A stretch of DNA of 64,000 nucleotides from Bacteroidia bacterium. Lineage in GTDB: Bacteria > Bacteroidota > Bacteroidia > Flavobacteriales > Flavobacteriaceae. The notes below the pieces were generated by a model. The model did no database searches, was not told where the DNA came from, and worked only from the letters and a program-made list of their open reading frames with translations. This document shows positions 63,317 to 64,000 of this stretch, piece after piece. Numbering within the stretch: the first letter of the stretch is position 1; every line of letters starts with the position of its first letter. The stretch spans positions 62,001-126,000 of the forward strand of contig JAUICK010000006.1 of the NCBI GenBank assembly GCA_030427865.1. The letters are read 5' to 3'. The position numbers and the translations under genes are program-made.

Positions 63317-63344
63317 TTAAAGGGGGTTGTATAACCCCCTTTAA
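63317..63344 (-). terminator. Terminator of the right-edge gene
   Basis: A 12-base perfect stem (63317-63328 with 63333-63344, loop GTAT), rich in G and C and flanked on the minus strand by TTTAACTGTTTTT. Confidence 0.65.
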
Positions 63345-63379
63345 AAGCCTTATAAACATTGAGTTTGTTTATTAAAAAA

Positions 63380-64000
63380 TTATTTTAATTTTCTTAAATT
63401 AGAAAGCATTGTATGTAAATGAGTTTCCCAAAATTCAATGGCATTTAAACTTGGAGTATTGAATTCATTTCTCAACTTATTTGTACTTATACCATTTTCA
63501 GAAGATTTTTTTGTTTGGAAATTAGATGATATAAAACGAAACAATTCAGCATCAGATTTTGTATTAAAAATTTTGGGTTTAAGGTCGTTTATCATTTTAA
63601 ATAATAACGACAATTGAGGTACTGATAGCTCTGTTTTAAGTGTTGCTTCTTTTACAGTTTTAGGTTTGTCTTGTTGTTCTTTTTCTTTTAGTTTATGTAA
63701 TTGTGAATTGATTAAACCTTGTAATTGATAGATGGAGAAAAACTCAAAAGGAAAAAATAACTTTTCTTTATTTATGTAAACAAAGTCCAAATCCATGTCT
63801 CTTGTTTCCATATTAAAAGCTTTACTCTTTTGAATATAACCTAATCGTATTAAGTCATCTTCTGTGTATCCATCCGCTTTTAATTTTTCGATTGCTTGTT
63901 CGGTTTCGTCTTCAGAGAAATCTCCTTCCATATCATCCTTTTCCCCAAACAAATAAATCTCAATATCTTTATATAGATATTTTAATGCGTCTTCTTCTAA
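63380..64000 (-). CDS. Protein of unknown function, 5' end beyond the window edge
   Basis: The frame is open from the right edge (LEEDALKYLYKDIEIYLFGE) to the stop at 63380, about 206 residues; an internal TTG is not the likely start. The protein is acidic at its visible N-terminus (EGDFSEDETEQAIEKLKADG). It continues with a strand pair (LDFVYINKEKLFFPFEFFSI) and a helical end (SVPQLSLLFKMINDLKPKIF, then LRNEFNTPSLNAIEFWETHL). This end recalls proteins encoded near excisionases on Bacteroidetes mobile elements. No function is assigned. A terminator follows. Confidence 0.75.
   Translation of the reverse strand, partial: LEEDALKYLYKDIEIYLFGEKDDMEGDFSEDETEQAIEKLKADGYTEDDLIRLGYIQKSKAFNMETRDMDLDFVYINKEKLFFPFEFFSIYQLQGLINSQLHKLKEKEQQDKPKTVKEATLKTELSVPQLSLLFKMINDLKPKIFNTKSDAELFRFISSNFQTKKSSENGISTNKLRNEFNTPSLNAIEFWETHLHTMLSNLRKLK

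Noticed and set aside
63380-63952. TTG at 63950-63952 as start of the right-edge gene
   Set aside because: The same frame stays open to the window edge with protein-like sequence, so the true start is outside.

Overview
The window is AT-rich chromosomal DNA of a marine-type Flavobacteriaceae bacterium, close in gene content to Polaribacter or Tenacibaculum (inference; there is no rRNA in the window to test this). The evidence is Bacteroidetes-style promoters (TTG, about 19 bases, TAnnTTTG), many short lipoproteins with a cysteine lipobox, a type IX secretion sorting domain and a PorP/SprF protein, a fused CcoNO cytochrome oxidase, and the order pdxJ, CBS protein, nadK, DUF6089, uppS, bamA, two OmpH genes, murI.

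Layout. 1-4.7 kb: housekeeping (prmA cut by the left edge, tpiA, a TlpA-type redoxin, pyrF) and small lipoproteins (DUF4197, DUF5522, DUF4136). 4.9-8.4 kb: icmF, a fused B12-dependent isobutyryl-CoA mutase whose coding region carries an in-frame dispersed repeat. 8.5-14.2 kb: an accessory stress block, with a GbsR-regulated run of small membrane proteins and a TIGR01777 oxidoreductase on the minus strand, and on the plus strand an 11-cysteine metallothionein-like peptide, an isoprenylcysteine-methyltransferase-like enzyme, a SigZ sigma factor and a dienelactone hydrolase. 14.2-29.4 kb: mixed metabolism (methyltransferase, YgiQ radical SAM, M61 and CocE/NonD hydrolases, DJ-1-like lipoprotein, MFS carrier, MazG-like pyrophosphohydrolase, pdxJ) and a freshly broken DUF4174 gene. 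29.5-38.4 kb: nadK and the envelope biogenesis run. 38.5-50.4 kb: a cbb3 oxidase locus (SafE, ccoH, ccoG, ccoP, ccoQ, ccoNO, ccoS, hemN, deoD, cupin, ccoI) facing a divergent FNR-like regulator; FNR-type boxes lie before ccoS and between ccoI and fnr, so one regulator plausibly controls low-oxygen respiration.

From about 50.5 kb to the right edge every gene is on the minus strand and the content changes to that of an integrated mobile and defence island: DUF6266 and DUF6943 proteins, excisionase-type HTH proteins, a rolling-circle-like replication protein, and a type I restriction-modification operon (hsdR, hsdS, a PrrC-like ATPase, hsdM, a GIY-YIG-like protein). It is followed by a small-protein/ADP-ribosyltransferase-like pair that looks like a toxin-antitoxin module. 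Between the genes lie unusually structured non-coding blocks (52.0-52.2 and 52.5-52.9 kb) and, at the left border, a tRNA 3'-end-like remnant that may be the attachment site. The least understood signals are the twin hairpins sharing one apical loop (52.65-52.82 kb) and the possible RNA-targeting partner built into the restriction operon.
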